Shown here piece by piece: positions 33,843-44,322 of a stretch of 64,000 bases of DNA. The stretch comes from Massilia sp. Se16.2.3 (lineage in GTDB: Bacteria; Pseudomonadota; Gammaproteobacteria; Burkholderiales; Burkholderiaceae_D). The notes under the pieces are model-generated. The model did not search any database, was not told the origin of the DNA, and worked only from the letters and a program-made list of their open reading frames with translations. Where the stretch lies: positions 496,001-560,000 of the forward strand of contig NZ_CP050451.1 in the NCBI RefSeq assembly GCF_014171595.1, read 5' to 3'. How positions within the stretch are numbered: position 1 is the stretch's first letter; every line of letters starts with the position of its first letter. The position numbers and the translations under genes are program-made.

Positions 33843-35359
33843 GGGCGCGGATCAGGGCCGTCTCATCCGGCGGCACGCCTTCGGGCGCGGGCAGGGCGCG
33901 GTCGGCATAGAAAAAGCCCAGCCGCGCCTGGCCGACGGTCAGCGGCAACACGATGAAACTCTTCGCGTCCGGCAGCAGGCTGCGGTGCCAGCCTGGTAAC
34001 AACTCGCGGATCTTCGGGGTGGCGGCGTCGGCAATCATGAGGTCGGCGTCGTTCTCCATCGCCAGCAGGAACAGGTCGCGCGCGGACGGCGTCGCGGCGG
34101 GGAAGGCAAAGCCGGCCTGCAGGCGCGCCTGCTCGGCACCAAACGAGACGCGGGCGCGGTACTGGCCCAGGCGCGCATCTTTCAGGCAGACGGTGGCGAA
34201 GCGAAAGCCAAGCGCCTGGTACAGCGTCTCGAGCACCGCCGGGATCACCTCGTTGACGCGCGCGCGGCCGCCGGCGCGCAGCTGGGTGACATCCTGCACC
34301 CCGGCCAGCAGCAGTTCGCGCGCGTTCTTCGGTTTGCCGCTAGGGTGCACGCCGTCCTCGTCCCCGCCGCCCAGCGCGGCCAGCAGCAGCACGTCCGGCA
34401 GGCCGGTGCCCTCCTCGGCCGCGGGCGGAGGCAGGGGCCGCAGGTTCATGCTCTCCATCAGCGCCTGCATGCCAGCGGCCACGTTGTCGAAAAATGCGTT
34501 CCAGGCCCGCCTGGTCGAGTTCGAACGCGGCGCCGTAGCGCGCCAGCAGCGCACGCGCCTCGGGCGTGGCACTGGGCGCCACCCCAGCGGGCGGACGCCC
34601 CAGCAGGCGCGCCACTTCGATGCTGAACGAGGCGACCTGGCGCATCCATTCGGCGCGGCTGGCGGCCACCTTCAGCGTACCGGACGGCAGCGTCGCCTGG
34701 GCGCGCACGATCACGTCGGGAATCTTCCACTCTCCCAGCACGGCGGCGGCCAGGGGTGTCGTAGCTGCAGCCGAGGATGAGCTGCGAGGCCTGGCTGGGC
34801 GTGTGCTTGCCGGTGGCGACGAGCTGGCCGATCTCGCGGTAGCGCGCGTGCTCGTGCGAGGCGACCAGCAGCGCACCCAGGTTCTTGAAGAGCGCCCCGA
34901 TCGCCGCTTCCTCCGCGCCCGGTAGCACGACAGGCGCGCCATCTCGCGCCCGACCAGGCTGGCGCACAGGGCCGCTTCCAGTTCGACGCGTACGCTGCCG
35001 GCGTGCTGGCCGTTGTCGAGCGTATCGACCAGCAGCATCGCCAGCGCCGTGGTTTTCACGTTGTCGAAGCCCAGCAGCGCAATCGCGCGCGACACCGTCG
35101 TCACCGTGGTGCCGGAGACGGTGCGGTACTGCACCGTGTTCGACAGGCGCAGGATGCGCTGGGTCAGTGCGACGTCCGACAGCACGTAATAAGCCAGGTC
35201 GTGCGGGCCCGGTTCATCCGAGGAAGCCAGTTCGATCACGCGCGCCACCGCGCTGCCGAGGGCAAACATCTCGGCCTCGCCCGTCACCTTCTGCATCAGG
35301 GCGGCGCGCACGCGGCGGGTGGTACCCTCGTCGGGCACCGGGGGACTTGCTTCGGCCAT
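33805..35359 (-). pseudogene. HDOD domain protein with GAF-like C-terminus, frameshifted
   Basis: The first frame reads MAEASPPVPDEGTTRRVRAA and the HDOD core AYYVLSDVALTQRILRLSN and SRAIALLGFDNVKTTALAML. A one-base loss near 34930 moves AAIGALFKNLGALLVASHEH to another frame. The first frame resumes at GEWKIPDVIVRAQ, and a third frame from about 34500 carries the end (ARVNEVIPAVLETLYQALGF, AKSFIVLPLTVGQARLGFFY), a GAF-like sensor. HDOD proteins act in signalling and regulated proteolysis. It starts 6 bp after the REC-TPR gene, so the two form an operon. Confidence 0.65.
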
Positions 35360-35365
35360 CTTTGC

Positions 35366-37007
35366 TTATGCTTTCGTGGCGCGCGCGCCCTGGGGGTGAT
35401 CCTTGCGATGTTTCTTCAGCACGCTCTGGTGCAGGGCGTTCAAGGCCGCCAGTTTCGGGTTGCGCGGGTCGAGCCGGCGCACGGCGCCCAGCTGGACCAG
35501 GGCCTGCTGGCCGAGCTTGTCGTCCCAGCCGGCATGCTCGAGGCAGCGCAGCAGCGCCAGCGCCGCATTGAAGGCCACCTGCGGGTTGCCGGGCATGCGC
35601 TGCGCCGCTTCCTGCATCAGGGTGGCCGCACCAATGTGGTCGCCGCTTCTTGCGCGCTCGGCGCCGCCGGCCACGAGGTCGACCACCTGCTGGTGCGTTT
35701 CGCGGGCCAGGGCCGTGCCCAGTTCGGCGTGGCCGGCCTGGGCCATCATGCTCATCGCCCGGTCCATGGCGGTGGCGTCGGCATTGCGCATGACGTCGCG
35801 CACCACCTCGGCGGCGCCCTCGGTCATGTCGTGCGCGAGACAGCTGCGCGCCAGTTCCAGTTTCAGGTCCGACGACATGGCAGGCAAGTCGCGGCTCGCT
35901 TCCAGCGCCGTGGTCAAGGACTGCAGCAGGCGCTCTTCGTTGCCGGTGTATTCGTGCAGCAGCGCCGAGGAGATGGCGCTGCAGGCATCGGCGTGGTTGC
36001 GCCCGCCCATCGAGCGGTCGAGGTCGCGGATGACGGCGGCGGCGGCAACCGGGTCGCCCTTGCGTACCAGCGTGCGCACCAGTTTGACGTGGTCTTCGGG
36101 GTCGCGGAACTCCGAATACTTCGCTTTCGCCACCACCTGCTTCATGACCTTTTCGGCGGTGGCGTCGTCGCCCCGCCTCGAAGGCGACCTCGCCCAGCGT
36201 GCGCAGGCGCCGCACGGCGTGGGGCGAGACAGCCACCGCGCGCGCCAGCACGTCCTGCGATTTCTGCAGCTCGCCCATGGCGCCATGGGTGCGCGCCAGC
36301 CAGTCGTAGGCATCGACGAAGTTCGTGTTGGTCTCGACCAGGTCGGTCAGCAAGGCCTCGGCTTCGCCATACTGTTCGCGCAGGTACAGGGTTTTCGCCA
36401 GGCCCAGGCGCGCCCAGGCCACCGCCTTGGCCTCGGCCAGCTGGCGGTAGATCGGCTCGGCCTGGTCGGCTTCGCCAAGAAACAGGTGCAGCTCGGCGCG
36501 CAGGCGCAGGAAATCGATGGCGTAGCGGGGATGCGCGCTTGCGCCCTCGATGCAGCGGTTGACCGCTTCGTGCTGGGCACCCGCTTCCATCAGCTTGTAG
36601 ACGGGCAGGAAGACGTTGCGCTTTTCCAATGCACGGGCGATGCGCTCGAGCAGGCGGTCGGCGGTAAAGGGTTTCAGGATGTAGTCCGTCGGCGCCAGCT
36701 CGGCGGCGCTGACCACCTTGCCGTAGTCGCCCTCGGCGGTGACCATGAAGAACATGGTCGACAGCGACACCAGCTTGTGGTGGCGCAGGTCCTCGAGCAG
36801 CTGCTGGCCATCCTGCCCGCCCTCGAGATCGTATTCGCACAGCACCAGGTCGAAGCTCTTCACGCCCAGCTGCTTGACGGCCTGGTTGGCGCTGCTGGCA
36901 TGCTCGATGCGGGTCAGGCCGCACATGGTCAGCATGCCGTGGATGTTCGCCCGCATGCCCGCATGGGGCTCGATGAGCAGGGCACTGAGGCCTTCTAGTT
37001 CGTTCAT
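35366..37007 (-). pseudogene. response regulator with TPR repeats, one frameshift
   Basis: From ATG 37007 (MNELEGLSALLIEPHAGMRA), a receiver domain with the phospho-acceptor region LVLCEYDLEGGQDGQQ and a Lys in YILKPFTADRL. TPR-like helices follow (YRQLAEAKAVAWARLGLAKT). Near 36175 the frame moves by one at GAGGCGGGGCGACG, where one G fewer would restore EAGDDATAEKVMKQV. The rest of the TPR region (to LKKHRKDHPQGARATKA) is then intact. A protein of about 546 residues is expected. The site is a G homopolymer, so a sequencing error is likely. Upstream partner of the HDOD gene. Confidence 0.7.
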
Positions 37008-37171
37008 GGCGAGTGGTTGTTCCGTACGGGCCCGCGGCAAGCTTCCGGCGCGGCTGCGCTGGCCGCTGCCGTCCGAGTATATTACGTCAGGGGAACAAAT
37101 TACTTGAATCGACGGGCTTGACGCTCAAAAGCGGCGAGCCGATGGGAAAAAGCAACAGCTTACTGTCGGCG

Positions 37172-38106
37172 TCAGAAGCCAGCGTCGGCGGAACGCATGG
37201 GTGCACCCGGGGTGCAATCGGCACGCGCCGCGCCGCTGATGACGTTCTGGTAACGCACCTCGTACTTGCCGGCCGCGAGCGCATCGATGGTGAAGGTGGC
37301 ATTCGCCAGCACATAGGCGTGGCGCACGTTGGAGCGGCGGTCGAGGTCGTGGATCTTGACGAACACCGGAGACGGATTGGCGCTGTTGTCGACCACGACC
37401 GTCATTTCCTTGCCGAGGTTGCCCATCGGGTAGCCGGAAATATAGCTGGACTCGGTCGGCCAGGGTTCGCCGTTCGGCGCGGCCAGGGTCGTCAGGTCGC
37501 TGGCGCAGTCGGGCTGGCGTGCCGGCACCTGCAGCTGCGTCACCGCCAGCGCCTTGACCGGGGCCGGAGGGCGCTTCGGGCCGACGGCACCGGCCCAGGG
37601 GTCGGGATCGGGCGCCGACACCGGTGCCGGCAGGGACAGCGTGGCCTCGGCGGGCGCCGCCCGGTTGAAGGCAAGCGCGCCGCCGGCAAGAGGCGCGGCG
37701 GCTGGACCAGCAGCAGGACGGCGCCCGCGCCGGCGATCGCACCCAGACCGATGCCGAACCACCATTTCGGATCGCGCAGGGCGGAGCGGCGCGGCCGTGC
37801 CAGCGAAGGCGGCGCCTCCCAGCCTTCGCCGCGCGGGCGCGCACCCTCTTCGCCCGAACTCTCCAGCCACTCGACTTCCCATTCCTCGGCGGCGATCCAC
37901 TCGTCATGCTCCTTGCGGCGGACCGGATCGGACAGGATGTTGTAGGCGGTGTTGACGATCGCCATGATGCGGGCGGCCTTTTCGTCGCCCTGGTTCTTGT
38001 CGGGATGGTATTTCTGGCTCAGCGCCTTGTAGGCCGCACGGATGACTTCCTGGGGCGCACCGCGCGCCACTTTCAGGTTGTCATAATGGGTGTGGATCTT
38101 GGCCAT
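37172..38106 (-). pseudogene. J-domain membrane protein, one frameshift
   Basis: The N-terminal J domain (MAKIHTHYDNLKVARGAPQE, YHPDKN) carries the HPD motif that stimulates Hsp70 ATPase. A transmembrane helix follows (WFGIGLGAIAGAGAVLLLV). Near 37690 the frame changes by one lost base, and the C-terminal part (TLSLPAPVSAPDPDPWAG to GAPMRSADAGF) continues as a periplasmic beta-rich domain with NATFTIDALAAGKYEVRY. The topology (cytosolic J domain, periplasmic tail) is unusual for DnaJ itself but known for membrane-bound J proteins. The C-terminal domain is not recognised. Confidence 0.65.
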
Positions 38107-38229
38107 GGATTCGTTTCGGCGGCGCCTGGTGTCTGTTCGGAAAGGTTAGCCGATCCTGGGTGGTTGGCGCACGGGCCAACCGGCACAGCATAGCCGGGTT
38201 TGTATCCCCAGCGCAAGATGACAGGAAAG

Positions 38230-39378
38230 CTATAGCCGCGTGCTGCGATCGGCGCGCACGAATTCATCCGGCAAGTCAACGCCATTGCCCACCACCAGCA
38301 CCTTGAACAATTCTCCCATCTCGCTGGGAGACACCAGCTTTTGCACGGCTTTCGATTGTGGCAAATAACGCACAACGTCTTCCGGATCGACGCGCAGCAG
38401 CAGCTCGCCGATGCCGCAGGCCAGCAGGAAGGAAGCCTGGTTCATGTAGGCCAGCACCTCCAGGCCGGCATCCTGCGCCGCCAGCGCCATCGCCGTGAAA
38501 TCGACGTGGGCGGTGATGTCCTGCAGGCCCGGCAGGAAGAAGGGTTCCGGATGGGAATGGTGGCGGTAATGGCACATCAAGGTGCCGCCGCTGCGCTGGT
38601 CGACATAGAATTCGTGGGCCGGGAAGCCATAGTCGAACAGGAAAGCGGCGCCCTTCCCGCCCTTGAACATCGCTGCGAGCGAGGCCATGAAGCCGCAGGC
38701 AACCGGATGGATCTCGGTCAGGTAGCCGACCGGCAGGCTGCCGGCGTCGGGCACCTGGCGCAGCAGCTGCGCCCCCAGGTCCGCGTCCAGTTCGGCCTGT
38801 TCATAGGTAAAGCGGCCCTCGGCGATCGTCACCATCTGGCGGCGCCAGCCGTCCTCGGTTTTCACGACCAGCTCGATCGGCATGGCGTCGAGCACTTCGT
38901 TGGCCAGCACCACGCCGCTGAACCCCTCGGGGAAGCCGTCGCGCCAGTTCACTTGCGGGAAATCCCGCAGCGCTTCCTGCTGGCGGACGCGCAGTTCTCC
39001 CGACAGCTCGATGATGGTGTAGCTGGCCACCTGCACGCCATCAGCCGCCAGCGCGGTCAGCACGTCGCGCGCCAGCTTGCCGGTGCCGGCGCCGAATTCG
39101 ATGATGTTGGGCGCGCTTTGGGCGATAATAGCGGCTGCCGCGCGCGCCACCGACTCGCCGAACAGCGGCGTGATCTCGGGCGCGGTGGTGAAGTCGCCGG
39201 GCGCGCCGAGCTTGGCCGCGCCGCCGCTGTAGTAGCCGAGCCGGGGCGCATACAGCGCCAGCTCCATGAAACGCGAAAACGGAATCGCTCCGCCGGCCGC
39301 CTCGATGGCGGCGGCAATCTGCTGTTGCAGGGCGTGGGACGCGGCCAGGGCGTCGCTGTCGGGAAGGGGCAAGGACAT
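38230..39378 (-). CDS. class I SAM-dependent methyltransferase, MidA/NDUFAF7 family
   Basis: About 382 residues from ATG 39378 (MSLPLPDSDALAASH). The family signature is clear: FSRFMELALYAPRLGYYSGG, DFTTAPEITPLFGESVARA, IIEFGAGTGKLARDVL (SAM-binding) and VVLANEVLDAMP. The mitochondrial homologue NDUFAF7 methylates an arginine of complex I; the bacterial role is less clear. The longer frame to 39462 adds 28 residues with no ribosome site. It is divergent from the SDR gene with about 55 bp between starts, so the two share a promoter region. Confidence 0.85.
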   Translation of the reverse strand: MSLPLPDSDALAASHALQQQIAAAIEAAGGAIPFSRFMELALYAPRLGYYSGGAAKLGAPGDFTTAPEITPLFGESVARAAAAIIAQSAPNIIEFGAGTGKLARDVLTALAADGVQVASYTIIELSGELRVRQQEALRDFPQVNWRDGFPEGFSGVVLANEVLDAMPIELVVKTEDGWRRQMVTIAEGRFTYEQAELDADLGAQLLRQVPDAGSLPVGYLTEIHPVACGFMASLAAMFKGGKGAAFLFDYGFPAHEFYVDQRSGGTLMCHYRHHSHPEPFFLPGLQDITAHVDFTAMALAAQDAGLEVLAYMNQASFLLACGIGELLLRVDPEDVVRYLPQSKAVQKLVSPSEMGELFKVLVVGNGVDLPDEFVRADRSTRL

Positions 39379-39433
39379 CCCGGCATTGTAGCCAGATCGG
39401 CACGGATCAACAATTTCAGCCAACGGTCTAAAC

Positions 39434-40246
39434 ATGACGCACATCACGCCGCACGCAGGCACGCCGCAGTCCGTCCCGCGATCCGCTCCGCAGTTCGCTC
39501 CAGTTGCGCTCGTGACCGGTGCCGGGCGCCGCCTGGGCCGTGCGATCGCGCTCGGCCTGGCTGCCGCCGGCTGGGATGTCGCGGTTCACTACCGCCATTC
39601 CGAACGCGAGGCGCAAGAGACCGCCGAGGCGATCCGGCAGCTGGGCCGGCGCGCCGCGCTGCTGTCCTGCGACCTGACCGACGAGGCGGCCGTGCGCCTG
39701 CTCCCCGGTCGCGTGGCCGATGCCCTCGGCCGGGCCACTTGCATTGTCAACAATGCTTCGTTGTTCGAATACGACAGCGCCACCACGTTTTCGCCGGCCC
39801 TGCTGGCCCGGCACATGAGCGCGAACGTCGCCGCGCCGCTCTTGCTGGCGCAGGCCCTGCATGCCGCTACCCCGGCCGGCAGCCAGGCCGTGGTGATCAA
39901 CCTGCTGGACCAGAAACTGTACAATCTGAACCCGGATTTTTTGTCGTACACGCTGTCGAAAGCGGCACTCGACGCCGCCACCAAAATGCTGGCCCGGGCG
40001 CTGGCGCCGACGCTGCGCATCGTCGGCGTCGCGCCCGGCATCACGCTGGTGTCGGGCGACCAGAGCGAGGAAGGTTTTAGTAAAGCCCACACGGCCACGC
40101 CCCTGCAGCGCTCGTCGACCCCGCAGGACATCGCCGACGCCGTCGTGTATGCGGCCTCGGCGCGCGCCCTGACCGGCACCACGCTGGTGGTCGACGGCGG
40201 CCAGCACCTGGTGCCCTTGACGCGCGACGTGATGTTCCTGACCTGA
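39434..40246 (+). CDS. SDR family oxidoreductase, pteridine reductase-like
   Basis: 270 residues. The Rossmann glycine motif TGAGRRLGRAIA near residue 29 has the arginine pair typical of NADPH-dependent pteridine reductases (TGAAKRLG-type). INLLDQKLYNLNPDFLSYTLSK carries the active-site Tyr-x-x-x-Lys and the D-Q motif of the PTR1/FolM group. Placement immediately before folB supports a role in reducing dihydropterins/dihydromonapterin. The N-terminal 20 residues look dispensable, so a later start is possible. Confidence 0.8.
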   Translation: MTHITPHAGTPQSVPRSAPQFAPVALVTGAGRRLGRAIALGLAAAGWDVAVHYRHSEREAQETAEAIRQLGRRAALLSCDLTDEAAVRLLPGRVADALGRATCIVNNASLFEYDSATTFSPALLARHMSANVAAPLLLAQALHAATPAGSQAVVINLLDQKLYNLNPDFLSYTLSKAALDAATKMLARALAPTLRIVGVAPGITLVSGDQSEEGFSKAHTATPLQRSSTPQDIADAVVYAASARALTGTTLVVDGGQHLVPLTRDVMFLT

Positions 40247-40289
40247 TTTTCCCCATTTATCCTCAACCAATCACTTATCAAGGCTTGTT

Positions 40290-40688
40290 ATGCTGTCCGC
40301 CCTGTCCCACCCGAGCTTGCGCGATTGCCGCCGGCTGTTCCTGCGCAATTACGAAGTGATGATCAACATCGGCGTGCACGATTTCGAGAAGAAGGGCGAG
40401 CAGCGCGTCTTGATCAATGTCGATTTATATATTCCACTGGCCGCATCGACCCCGAAGGCCGACCAGCTCGATGAAGTCGTCGACTACGATTTCATGCGCG
40501 AGACCATTGCCCAGCGCATGGCGCAAGGCCACGTGCACCTGCAGGAAACCCTGTGCGACGACGTCGTGCGTGCGATGCTGGCCCACCCGCGGGTGCGCGC
40601 GGCGCGCGTGTCGACGATGAAGCCGGACGTGTATCCCGACTGCGAAGGCGTCGGTGTGGAAGTGTTTCAAATTAAGGAAGAAGCATGA
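40290..40688 (+). CDS. folB: dihydroneopterin aldolase
   Basis: 132 residues. [49 protein letters not shown] and [19 protein letters not shown] follow the FolB family end to end. The conserved Glu (GVHDFEK) and Lys (MKPD) are present. The enzyme cleaves 7,8-dihydroneopterin in folate synthesis. It overlaps ttcA by the ATGA tetranucleotide and follows the pteridine-reductase-like gene by 43 bp. Confidence 0.93.
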   Translation: MLSALSHPSLRDCRRLFLRNYEVMINIGVHDFEKKGEQRVLINVDLYIPLAASTPKADQLDEVVDYDFMRETIAQRMAQGHVHLQETLCDDVVRAMLAHPRVRAARVSTMKPDVYPDCEGVGVEVFQIKEEA

Positions 40689-41602
40689 GTGCTGTACTGA
40701 ACGACACTGTGGACGTCGACGCCAGGAAGCTGGAAAAGATCGCCCACGAGAACAACAAGCTCCATAAACGCCTGTGCCGCCTGGTCGGCCAGGCGATTGG
40801 CGACTTCAACATGATCGAAGACGGCGACAAGGTAATGGTCTGCCTGTCCGGCGGCAAGGACAGCTATGCCCTGCTCGACATCCTGATGACGCTGCGAGAG
40901 CGCGCGCCGATCCACTTCGATATCGTCGCGGTCAATCTCGACCAGAAGCAGCCGAACTTCCCGGCCGAGGTGCTGCCGGCCTACCTGGATAAACTCGGCG
41001 TGCCGTACCACATCGAAAACCAGGACACGTATTCGATCGTCAAGCGCCTGGTCCCGGAAGGGAAAACCACCTGCTCGCTGTGCTCGCGCCTGCGCCGCGG
41101 CATCCTGTACCGCGTCGCCGACGAACTCGGCTGCAACAAGATCGCCCTCGGCCACCACCGCGACGACATCCTCGAGACCTTCTTCCTCAACATGTTTTTC
41201 GGCGGGAAGCTGAAAGGCATGCCGGCGAAACTGGTGTCGGATGATGGCAAGCACATGGTGATCCGCCCGCTGGCCTATGTAAAGGAAGCCGATACCGAGC
41301 GCTATGCGGAAGTCAAAGGCTTCCCGATCATCCCGTGCGATTTGTGCGGCTCGCAGGAAAACCTGCAGAGGAAGCAGATCAAGGCGATGCTGCGCGGCTG
41401 GGAGAAAACGCATCCGGGACGCGTGGAAAACGTGTTCTCGTCGCTGTCGACGGTCGTGCCCTCGCACCTGCAGGACCGCAACCTGTTCGGCTTCATGGAC
41501 CTGAAAACGGATGGCGTGGCCAATCCGAATGGCGATATCGCCTTCGACGAAGAGCCGTGCGGGGCGCCGGTGACGAACACGATTTCGCTCACCCAGCTTT
41601 AA
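40685..41602 (+). CDS. ttcA: tRNA 2-thiocytidine(32) synthetase
   Basis: 305 residues. PP-loop [14 protein letters not shown] near residue 55, the [12 protein letters not shown]ys-x-x-Cys pair for the iron-sulfur cluster and [20 protein letters not shown] match TtcA. It thiolates cytidine 32 in some tRNAs using an ATP-activated intermediate. Overlaps folB by 4 bp, a coupled pair. Confidence 0.95.
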   Translation: MSAVLNDTVDVDARKLEKIAHENNKLHKRLCRLVGQAIGDFNMIEDGDKVMVCLSGGKDSYALLDILMTLRERAPIHFDIVAVNLDQKQPNFPAEVLPAYLDKLGVPYHIENQDTYSIVKRLVPEGKTTCSLCSRLRRGILYRVADELGCNKIALGHHRDDILETFFLNMFFGGKLKGMPAKLVSDDGKHMVIRPLAYVKEADTERYAEVKGFPIIPCDLCGSQENLQRKQIKAMLRGWEKTHPGRVENVFSSLSTVVPSHLQDRNLFGFMDLKTDGVANPNGDIAFDEEPCGAPVTNTISLTQL

Positions 41603-41729
41603 CTGCAGCTGTCAGCACCACCGGGCTGGTTGCGGGGCCTTGCAAGGCGGATAAGCCCTACACACCGGCCCGGCGCATCACCGCCAGACGAGCTGGCGCC
41701 CGCAGGTGGACGCGCCTGCTTCCCTGCCC

Positions 41730-42325
41730 TTAATCACCATGCCGGCGCAGCGGCGTCAGGCGGGGCAGGCGTGCCGAAAAGACCACGCCGTCGTCCTTGC
41801 TCGAGGTCACCGACACCTCGCCCTCGTGCGCGGTGACGATCTGTTTGACGACATACCGTCCCAATCCCAGATCGGGCGTCTTCGACACGACACGTTCGCT
41901 TGGCGGACGTATTGCGAAACGTTTGACAGGGTCAAACAGCGTGCGAAGCTTGGTCGACGGGATGACGTCGGCGTCGTTTCGGACTTCATGGATCACCTCA
42001 GCCGGGAAACCACGCATCGACACCTTGATCACGCTTTCCGGCTTGCCGTGCTGGATCGCGTTGGAAATCAGGTTGGAAAACACCTGGGCCATCCTCGCGC
42101 CCAGGCCCCGCTCGAATTGCCTTCCGCGATCAGCTCGATTTTACGGTCGGGATGGAAGGTTTTTGCTTCTTCGACGACGCCCTGGCATATTTCCAGGAGG
42201 TCGACCGTGTCAGGATCCACCGGTATGCCATCGCCCAGGTGCGAGGTCGAAAAATCGAGCAAATCCCGTACGATCCCATCCATGCGTTTCGAGCCACCGG
42301 GCCTGGCATGGTCTACGCTGCCGGG
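41730..42325 (-). pseudogene. truncated, frameshifted histidine kinase relic (RsbRD-kinase type)
   Basis: Read in the frame before the shift it has no start region. It begins in frame immediately after the stop of the collagen-like gene (SVDHARPGGSKRMDGIVRDL). The end of the dimerisation helix (MDGIVRDLLDFSTSHLG) is followed by a frame change near 42090. The HATPase part then reads MAQVFSNLISNAIQHGKPES, with G1 degenerate and LGLGRYVVKQIVTAHEGEV as G2. The sensor domain and the phosphorylatable His box are absent. Fusion of its broken 5' edge to the preceding gene suggests a deletion. Confidence 0.7.
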
Positions 42326-42725
42326 TTAGCGCTGCGGCAGGACAACGATCGTGTCGCCCGTGCGGCCTTTGTCGCCTTGTGCGCCATCGTCGCCGGTAGC
42401 ACCAGTCGCACCCGTGTCGCCCGTTGCGCCGGTGTCGCCCGTGGCACCGTCATAGCCGGTCGCCCCGGTGACGCCGGTTTCGCCTTTGGCACCGTCATAG
42501 CCAGGGGGCACCCGTAGCGCCGCTGCGGCCGGCCTGGCCTGTCGCACCGGTGGCGCCGGTAGCACCGGCAGCCGCCTGGGCGCCTGCTGCACCGGTAGCA
42601 CCGGTGGCGCCCGGCGCGCCGGCTGGACCGGCGACGACCTGCACCATCGGTGGCGCGGACTCCGGCTGGCAAGCCGCGAGGGTGACGCTGGTGGCAAAGG
42701 CGAGCAAGATCAGGGTATATTTCAT
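42326..42725 (-). pseudogene. collagen-like (Gly-X-Y) lipoprotein, one frameshift
   Basis: From ATG 42725 ([20 protein letters not shown]) a lipoprotein signal with lipobox LAAC is followed by [17 protein letters not shown] and then about 35 Gly-X-Y triplets dominated by GAT, GDT and GQA, ending [10 protein letters not shown]. At about 42508 the frame moves by one at a run of five C; with four C the repeats join seamlessly as [17 protein letters not shown] precedes the ATG. Bacterial collagen-like proteins form trimeric stalks on the surface. The repeat is a length-variable coding region. An error in the C run is more likely than true loss. Confidence 0.75.
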
Positions 42726-42785
42726 GGGGAATCCTTGTGTTGGGCGTACGCCGCTGGCGCAGAACAGCTCGACGGCGTCGGGCAC

Positions 42786-43166
42786 GCGTCCTGCGTAGCG
42801 GGGAAATCGGTGGGCGCCGGCGCCAATTCAGAAGAGCGGGCGGGGGCAGAATCGAAGAGTGATCCCATCATGGTCTGCCGCTAGACCCAGTTCCGTTCGG
42901 AACCGAACACTCGGCACTACGCGTCGATGGTTTCTTCAGGGTGTCGCGTCGAGCCCCGCTATGGCATTGCGCCGACGCTGGCCCTGGTCCGGGATGGAAC
43001 ACCCGGGATGCGCAATGCCGCGCTGTCGCGCACGGTGCAGGCGCGGGCGCGGGCGCGGGCGTCCATGACGGCGCAGAGCAGCGTCCTCATGGAAGAGACT
43101 TCGGGGAATAATGAAGAAATGGAGCGGGGCCGAGACAGTTGCGCGTCCTGGTCTGTCCTGTCTGGA
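42786..43166. other. 381-bp gap with no gene seen apart from a shared promoter motif
   Basis: Between the collagen-like lipoprotein and the small membrane protein I see no credible coding trend. It holds the 19-bp motif at 42886-42904 and a GCGCGGGCGCGGGCGCGGGC-like simple repeat near 43040-43060. Confidence 0.5.
42886..42904 (-). promoter_or_regulatory. shared motif, copy a (upstream of the collagen-like lipoprotein)
   Basis: Minus strand GGTTCCGAACGGAACTGGG, 160 bp before the lipoprotein start. The core CCGAACGGA is shared with three other promoter regions in this stretch. Confidence 0.5.
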
Positions 43167-43316
43167 TCAGAGTATCTTGCGCCCGCCGATCACGCGCAGC
43201 AGAACGGCAATCACCGCAATGACCAGCAGAATGTGGATCAGTCCACCGGCGGCCACCGAGGTGACCATTCCGAGCAGCCATAAGATGATGAGGACAACAG
43301 CGATGGTATATAGCAT
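43167..43316 (-). CDS. lmo0937-family small membrane protein
   Basis: 49 residues from ATG 43316: MLYTIAVVLIILWLLGMVTS then VAAGGLIHILLVIAVIAVLL, ending RVIGGRKIL. This two-helix hairpin with the GLIHILLVIAVI core is the lmo0937 (DUF5670) family, common near stress genes. Function unknown. A longer in-frame start at 43391 lacks family support. The shared motif lies about 92 bp upstream. Confidence 0.8.
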   Translation of the reverse strand: MLYTIAVVLIILWLLGMVTSVAAGGLIHILLVIAVIAVLLRVIGGRKIL

Positions 43317-43408
43317 GAGTGACTTTCTGGTGTTGGTTGAAGCGTGAATCAGAGGACGCGGAGGATATTCCGCGCTGTCCCGATAACCCATCTTCTTCCT
43401 TTCCCTAC

Positions 43409-43427
43409 GTCACTTCCGTTCGGTTCC
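43409..43427 (-). promoter_or_regulatory. shared motif, copy b (upstream of the lmo0937-family gene)
   Basis: Minus strand GGAACCGAACGGAAGTGAC, same orientation as the downstream gene and containing the CCGAACGGA core. Confidence 0.5.
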
Positions 43428-43468
43428 GAACCAAACGTTTATTTTCTGGCAACGAACGCGTGATTGCC

Positions 43469-44290
43469 TCAGGCCCGCCGCATGCGTTCGCTCACATCCA
43501 GCCCGATGCCGCGATAGCCGGAAAAGGCGCTGGCGGTGTCGAACATGGGCTCGCCGCTGACCTGGAGATACTGGACGCGCGTATCGGCCAGGGTCCTGCT
43601 GTAGACAAAATCTAGAAACGGTTGCCGGTTCGCGATTTTTGCCTGGAGCGTTGCACGCTCCTCCATGTTCCAGCCGGCTGCGGCGAGTTCGTCGTTGCTG
43701 GCCTTGTCGCCGAGACCCAGCATTTCTTCCACCGGACCGGAAAACTGCGTCAGGCTGCCATTCGCATCCTGCTCCCAGTACCAGTCGGACGACAGTTCGG
43801 TGAAGCGCTGAAAACGCGCCTCGCTCTGACGCAACTCGGCGGTGCGCGCGAGTACGGCCTGCTCCAGCAAACGGTTCTGGTCGTTCAGCCTGCGATACAG
43901 CAGGCGTACTTCCAGCATGTTGTGGATGCGTGTCTGTACCTCGATGAAATCGAAAGGCTTGCTGACAAAATCCTTCGCCCCCGCCTTCAGGGCACGCAGT
44001 TTATGCGCCGGCTGCGCAGTAATGACCAGCACGGGCAGATAGCTGCCGTGCTCGATCTTCTTGAGCGCTTCGATCACCTCGAATCCATCCATCTCCGGCA
44101 TCTGCAAATCCAGCAGGATCAGGTCGAAGCGGTGTTCCTTGTGCAGGTCGTACACCGCGCGTGGGGACTGGGTGGTGGTGATGTTCGTATAGCCCTCGTT
44201 GAGCAACATCTGCTCGAGCAGCATGACGTTCGCTTCCTGGTCATCGACGATCAGGATCGTCGCGTTCAGGATCTCACTGGATTCAAGCAT
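43469..44290 (-). CDS. response regulator with C-terminal PAS domain
   Basis: 273 residues from ATG 44290 (MLESSEILNATILIVDDQEA), AGGAAG just upstream. The receiver domain has VDDQEAN, LILLDLQMPEMDGFEV (phospho-Asp) and FVSKPFDFIEVQTRI. A short coiled helix (LLYRRLNDQNRLLEQAVLA) leads into a PAS domain (FTELSSDWYWEQDANGSLTQ) ending LDVSERMRRA. No GGDEF, kinase or DNA-binding output follows, so it may act by protein contact. It lies 32 bp downstream of the hybrid kinase and is its likely partner. Confidence 0.85.
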   Translation of the reverse strand: MLESSEILNATILIVDDQEANVMLLEQMLLNEGYTNITTTQSPRAVYDLHKEHRFDLILLDLQMPEMDGFEVIEALKKIEHGSYLPVLVITAQPAHKLRALKAGAKDFVSKPFDFIEVQTRIHNMLEVRLLYRRLNDQNRLLEQAVLARTAELRQSEARFQRFTELSSDWYWEQDANGSLTQFSGPVEEMLGLGDKASNDELAAAGWNMEERATLQAKIANRQPFLDFVYSRTLADTRVQYLQVSGEPMFDTASAFSGYRGIGLDVSERMRRA

Positions 44291-44322
44291 GGCACTTCCT
44301 CGGAATATGCATCGACATCTTG

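Noticed and set aside
42330..42620. Short regular repeats that could look like a CRISPR or minisatellite array
   Set aside because: They are 9-18 bp Gly-X-Y coding repeats of the collagen-like protein in a continuous frame; there are no spacers and no cas genes.
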